From assembly GCA_947561715.1 (NCBI GenBank), contig OX387202.1:18179001-18243000 (forward strand): 64,000 nucleotides of DNA, in the 5' to 3' direction. The position numbers and the translations under genes are program-made. The stretch's first letter is position 1, and every line of letters begins with the position of its first letter. Shown here piece by piece: positions 59,589 through 64,000 of the stretch. The notes beneath the pieces were generated by a model, which saw only the letters and a list, made by a program, of their open reading frames with translations, was not told where the DNA came from and did no database searches. Source of the DNA: Ascidia mentula (Eukaryota; Chordata; Ascidiacea; Phlebobranchia; Ascidiidae).

Positions 59589-60566
59589 ATGGGAACAGAA
59601 CAAGAAGCGATTACAGAGGTGCGCGGCGTCCTCTGGAGAGGCCTGACCGACCCAAAACAATTCGCCGCAATGACGCCTATAACCGCTTCAGTGACGTATG
59701 TTTGCATCGCTCTGGGTGTCGTTCTAATCGGATTGCTTGTTCTCTGGGCTGTGAGCGCTTGTTGCGAGCAGAAAAGGCCGAAGAGGAGACTAGTTTATCG
59801 CTCGGCTTTGCCCAACGGAAGTTGCGAGCACGCGTACGGCAGCACGGCTTGCCTCTCTACCGCCACCACGACGTCGTTCGGTAACGACTCCGAGTGCCAA
59901 CTGACTGGTAACAAACTGTACAGCTCGCAGATCCTGAAGCCTAACCCATCGCCAGTCGCAGGCGACTTCTCGTCCCTTGGCAAAGACTACAAGCCTTGTC
60001 ACAGCGACTACAATCTCGTGTATTCGTCGACGCGTTGTCGAAGGTGCGAAAAGAGGTTGCGCTCGTTGAGAAAAGCGGAGTCGAAACGTCAGAAGCACCT
60101 CCGCAAGCCACTGAAAAGGCATTCTTCGGAGAAATCAAAGTTACTGCGCAACGCTAGTCTGTATTATAACAGTGAGCCACGAACGCGCAAGGAACTTAGG
60201 CGTTCGGCTTCGCAAAACAACTGCCCTAAGCATTACCACAGGCATTATGCTCTGCCCTCTCCCAGTCACCTTCGTCAGGACTATTTCAACGACTCGTTCG
60301 ACGACCGTTTCCTTCCCCGTCATCACATGATACCTCGGGCTAAACTTGACAGCAGCGTGGTTGAAAAGGTTGCTGCATCATCCACTATCAGCTATCCAAA
60401 TGTCAATGCGACGCTGGGGACTAACGGCAGTGTCCGTTCATCCTATGGAGCGCCATCCACAAGCAACAACTCTGTGTCCGGGGCAGGTGGAGGTCTAGCG
60501 ACTGTCTCGTCCGCTGAACTTGACATTGTAATTCCGCCACCCCCTAAAAAAGTGCCAACCTTGTGA
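59589..60566 (+). CDS. Second-cistron membrane protein, 325 residues, unrecognised
   Basis: A single-exon frame begins ATG at 59589, seven bases after the TAG of the CUB protein and in a different frame, inside the same exon (59536 onward). No signal peptide. Residues 33-57 form a membrane helix (YVCIALGVVLIGLLVLWAVS) followed by CCEQKRPKRR, a basic stop-transfer patch, so about 30 residues would be outside and about 265 cytosolic. The cytosolic part is rich in Ser, Arg and His with paired Cys (RCRRCEKRLRSLRK), many potential phosphorylation sites (RRSASQNN) and a Pro-rich end (IPPPPKKVPTL). The family is not recognised. The arrangement suggests a dicistronic transcript, perhaps resolved by spliced-leader trans-splicing as tunicates do (the stop TAG would supply the AG), or alternative splicing into this frame. 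Coding status is convincing from length and composition. Confidence 0.75.
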   Translation: MGTEQEAITEVRGVLWRGLTDPKQFAAMTPITASVTYVCIALGVVLIGLLVLWAVSACCEQKRPKRRLVYRSALPNGSCEHAYGSTACLSTATTTSFGNDSECQLTGNKLYSSQILKPNPSPVAGDFSSLGKDYKPCHSDYNLVYSSTRCRRCEKRLRSLRKAESKRQKHLRKPLKRHSSEKSKLLRNASLYYNSEPRTRKELRRSASQNNCPKHYHRHYALPSPSHLRQDYFNDSFDDRFLPRHHMIPRAKLDSSVVEKVAASSTISYPNVNATLGTNGSVRSSYGAPSTSNNSVSGAGGGLATVSSAELDIVIPPPPKKVPTL

Positions 60567-61300
60567 TGTGTGGATAATGTTTTTTTTCGACTTAGTGTGT
60601 TTTTGTATGCAAAGAATTTGCCGCAAATATGAAGCACTCCAAATACACAATACTGCCTTTTTTGCTTCACTGATGTACATTTCACCAACCACGAGATTGA
60701 GATCAAGATACAATTATTACCAGCAAAATCTACATAGTATTGCTGGCAAACGTTAATATTTTTTCTTGCTATCTATACTGGGATTCGAGACCAGGTTATC
60801 CTGAGTAAGAATCGCAAATAGGTTTGACGCCAAACACAAATGTTGTTTTAGAATGATTTGGTCGTTCAACCACCGCAGTGACAAGCGCTGCTATTACAAG
60901 TTGTTTGGTGATCTACATCACGGTCAACAAATAGTGGGTCGGGAAGCAAATTTGGGTCGCCAGGCTATATATTTTGGGTTGTGAAATATGTAAAAATAAC
61001 GACACAAGTCTTTTTGTGCTCAAAATTATACAGGATTCAATGTATAGTGGGTGTCTTTCTCACTACAATTGCTTGCATTTGCACATGTTCCACTTCTTAT
61101 GTCAATTAGGAATATTTGTGGGTCGTGTCAAAGGGAATTTGCGCACTCCTGATCTACAATTTTAGCGCGAAACAGCGCTAGAGAAAAGGTCATGGTTCAA
61201 TGCACCTGCCAACATGGATGTGGTTCATTGATCACATTATAAACAAACGCACGCTTGCAAAGTACGCGAAGTTTTGCAAACTGAACTGAGGAAAACCACA
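60567..61300. other. Intergenic, 3' UTR and upstream region
   Basis: Lies between the second-cistron stop and the trihelix gene start. No further gene, repeat or clear TATA box seen. Confidence 0.4.
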
Positions 61301-64000
61301 ATGTTTAACAATACGGAGAAGATTCCAGGACCTCGACTGCGCCGCCATTCCGCGTGGAGCAACTCGGAAACCTTCCAGTTGATAGAAATGGTTAAAGACA
61401 GAGACATTACGTCCAAACTTGACAAACCAAGAAGTCGCAATCAACAATATTACCGAAGCTTGGCAAATGAATTCACCATGATAGGCTCGATCAAAGATTG
61501 GTAAGTTTCAAAAATAATTTAATTATGCCGGCATTTTTTTCTGTTGTCATAAATGTAAAAAACATACCCTTTTCTTTCATTATGAAACTTATGGCTTGTT
61601 TAGTTTTTTTTGTTTATGTCACCAACACGGCATTTTATGTAAAGAAATTACCTTCACATGGACACCTAACTCGATAACCTTTATGATTCATCAGTGCCCA
61701 TGCCATTTTATTTCTTTGTATGTTATTCATCTCAGTAGTTGTTTTTTTCATGCAAAATAATCATGATTTGATCACATGTGCGCAGGGATCAAATAAAGTG
61801 GAAGTTCAAGAGTTTGCAACAAAAATACATGACAATAGTTACATCTGGCATTGACACATCCAACTGGTTGTATTTTGAGAAAATGCATGAAATTATGCAC
61901 AATCAGCCACATGTTAAAGTAGGTAATCATGCACCATTCATTTATGTTCAATTACGGAATGTGGGGCATTCCCCACATACTAAATGTTTGTCTGGAATAT
62001 GATGCAGGTAATTTTGGACAGAATGCAAAGGAAAAAGGCTGATTTTCCTGATCAAGGTATGAAGGTTTTCTATTGTTAAATGTACCATCATCGTTTGTTT
62101 TTAAATATTTAAAAATGCTTTTCTGCATGTAGAAAAGGATGAAGTTCAAGTTACTGCCAGAGCAAAGGCATCTGTTGATTGTGACACAAAGAATGCAACA
62201 GCTTACACCAATCACCATGCAATCATTTTGAGCCAAATGTGTCGCATTTGTGGTTTTGTTAATGAAGACATTAGTTGTAGAAGACTAGCAACGGAACTTG
62301 ACGACCTGCCGAAAGTTGCACAAGCTTTTGGGATTGACACTACAAATGATGTACCCAATGTCCACCCAAAGTGTGTATGCAAAAGGTATCAGTATGTGAA
62401 CATTTGCTTTGGCATGATTTTAGTTAGCTTTCAACATCAATTTTCCATGATATTCAGTTGCCAATTAGAGGCAAATTTCTATGAAGAAGATGAAGAGTTT
62501 GTGTTGACCCGCCAACTGTACAGATTTCAATCGCATGAATGCATTGTAAGTAGTGTCCCTGTTTGGATGAAGATTACAATTTAATAAAAACACAATGAGT
62601 TATTTTGTAGGAGAGTTGTGATGTTTGTAAGAACCCATGCCCTGCCTGCCTTCTGGTGCCAGCAACAGCAATCACGGAACAAGGGTCTATAAGAAGGGGA
62701 CTCACAGACAATGACGCCAGCCGTGAAAGGCACAAAGCTTTGCTAAAATCTGTAAGACTTGTTAAAATCAAAGCCGGTGTTATTGTCATGAGTAAAATAG
62801 TATTAGCTTGTTTTAAGACTACTTGGAGAAACAACATTGGAATAATTGGTTTAAATTGGCATCAATTTTTGTTGAAGAAAATACAATCTAAAATTATATA
62901 ATTGTTTTTTGAACGATATTTTTATATGTTTTTGCATTTAGTCGAGTCATATTTGTGAGCGGAATGAACATAAACCGACTACACCATCAGGAAAATGTGC
63001 ATGTCTGGATGTGTTGATGCAGTTTCCAAGTAAGAGCTGTTTGTTACTTCTTGAGCTGTTTGTTACCTCATCTGTAAATTTGCAGAGTATTCGAATGAAA
63101 AGTTTGAAATTTCATGACAAATAGGATTACCTGTAATGAAAAAAATGTTTCGTTGCAGATCACCAAGCCAACTGTGGTTTGTGTGTGAAACCTTGTCATT
63201 TGTGCGGGAACAGCTTTAATGCTGAGACAATTAGTCTGTACAAAATTCAGTACTGTAGTCCAACTGTTGTGGAAACTCTACCATTGAAGCAAGGCATGAA
63301 ACGAAAGGTAATGTAGCATTATATGTGGTCTATGTGTTATAGACATTGTCATGTTATAATTTATAGGTTGTATAGCGTAATGTTTTATTGATGTACATAA
63401 TAAAGAAAATGTAACAGTGGTGTTTAAAAAAGATGCAACATATCTCATACTGGCTTAGTTGAGTGTTTAGAGAGAAAAGGTTGAAGTGTTTTTTAAATAC
63501 GCTTTGTTTCAATAACTCTGCATATGACACATAATTACAACTTAAACTTCTGTCTATATTATTAGACAGGTCTTTATAGTTACTATAGCCTTAAATGCTA
63601 CACAGTTTTGAATTTAAAGTTTCACTGTCAGGTGCAAAAAAACTTAATAACATTGAATAGAAAACGCCAGATCTAATACGGTAATCACTATAAGCAAACG
63701 TTTCGAACACTGTTGTGCTCATCATCAGTGCTGTGAACCAACTGACTAAGTTGGGACAAAGTGCTGATGATGAGCACAGCAGTGTTGGAAACGTTTGCTT
63801 ATATTGATTAGCATATCAGCTTCGACTTTTCTATTCAATGAAGTTTTTTCGTTGGATGTCAACTTCTGTGCCCTTGGTAATAAAACCACTATTGTTTTTT
63901 TTGGTATTGACTTTGCAGTACCTGGAAAATATCAGAATGCTGAAACCAAGAATGCAAGCAAAACAAATTCTGCTCTATCAGAACAATCAACCGGCGAACA
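61301..64000 (+). CDS. Trihelix (Myb/SANT-like) protein with RAG1 N-terminal-like zinc boxes, partial
   Basis: Nine exons join in phase: 61301-61500, 61786-61918, 62008-62056, 62133-62385, 62458-62545, 62611-62751, 62942-63029, 63159-63307 and 63919-64000, with at least 394 residues running off the window. Residues about 15-110 are a trihelix/MADF-type DNA-binding domain (SAWSNSETFQLIEMVKDRD, then KDWDQIKWKFKSLQQKY). A Cys/His region follows: CRICG at 164-168, then AFGIDTTNDVPNVHPKCVCK with C213, SCDVCKNPCPAC at 243-254, and CGLCVKPCHLCGNSF at 323-336. The order and spacing resemble the non-core N-terminal region of vertebrate RAG1 as I recall it (CRLCG; ...IHPTEFCHNC; PSCDIC). In RAG1 that region binds zinc and partner proteins. 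No recombinase core, RING or transposase motif lies within the window. It may be a host transcription factor or a domesticated element. RAG1 similarity is from memory and needs a profile search. Confidence 0.75.
63681..63811. repeat. Palindromic repeat family B, copy 2
   Basis: Arms at about 63682-63735 and 63757-63810 are reverse complements (taatcactataagcaaacg / cgtttgcttatattgatta) around ccaactgactaagttggg. Same family as 30251-30376. Located in intron 8 of the trihelix/RAG1-N-like gene. Confidence 0.65.

Overview
The window is an AT-rich, intron-rich animal nuclear locus. Gene content (ATG9, galactokinase, a GDF8/11-class TGF-beta ligand, a Shisa-like protein, a CUB-domain receptor-like protein) points to an invertebrate bilaterian. 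I lean to an invertebrate deuterostome, most likely a tunicate. Reasons: intron positions shared with vertebrate genes in GALK and GDF8/11, a fast-evolving mature GDF8/11 domain, very tight gene spacing with one probable dicistron, and many dispersed repeats with hammerhead-ribozyme-like cores. The species is inference. All gene models were built by eye from GT/AG splice sites, reading phase and remembered family sequences; no alignment or transcript was available.

Layout. 1-1.6 kb: the 3' end of an unrecognised plus-strand gene and an acidic minus-strand exon with a TATA box. 3.5-5.5 kb (minus): a four-exon, 191-residue protein with a CxxC pair and no recognised family; a tRNA-Val(AAC) gene sits in its last intron. 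5.76-8.18 kb (plus), divergent from it: a six-exon, 248-residue protein with a Cys/basic N-terminus and two amphipathic helices resembling PKA-anchoring helices. 10.3-35.5 kb (minus): a complete 15-exon ATG9 gene (802 residues) whose last introns are very large and full of repeats. 35.5-42.5 kb: mostly gene-poor, with one weak secreted-protein candidate near 40 kb. 42.5-44.96 kb (minus): a three-exon GDF8/11 (myostatin/GDF11-type) ligand. 45-49.5 kb: gene-poor. 49.6-52 kb (minus): an orphan terminal exon, a small Shisa-like membrane protein and a hydrophobic ORF cluster. 52.4-55.6 kb (plus): a complete eight-exon galactokinase (392 residues). 57.15-60.57 kb (plus): a CUB-domain single-pass protein followed seven bases after its stop by a second membrane-protein ORF in another frame, which looks like a dicistronic unit. 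61.3 kb to the edge (plus): a gene fusing a trihelix Myb/SANT-like DNA-binding domain to Cys/His boxes that resemble the N-terminal (non-core) part of RAG1.

The genes do not form one pathway. ATG9 serves autophagy, GALK the Leloir galactose pathway and GDF8/11 extracellular signalling. The most unusual items are the trihelix/RAG1-N-like gene, the CUB/second-ORF dicistron, the AKAP-like gene and three dispersed repeat families carrying hammerhead-like cores.
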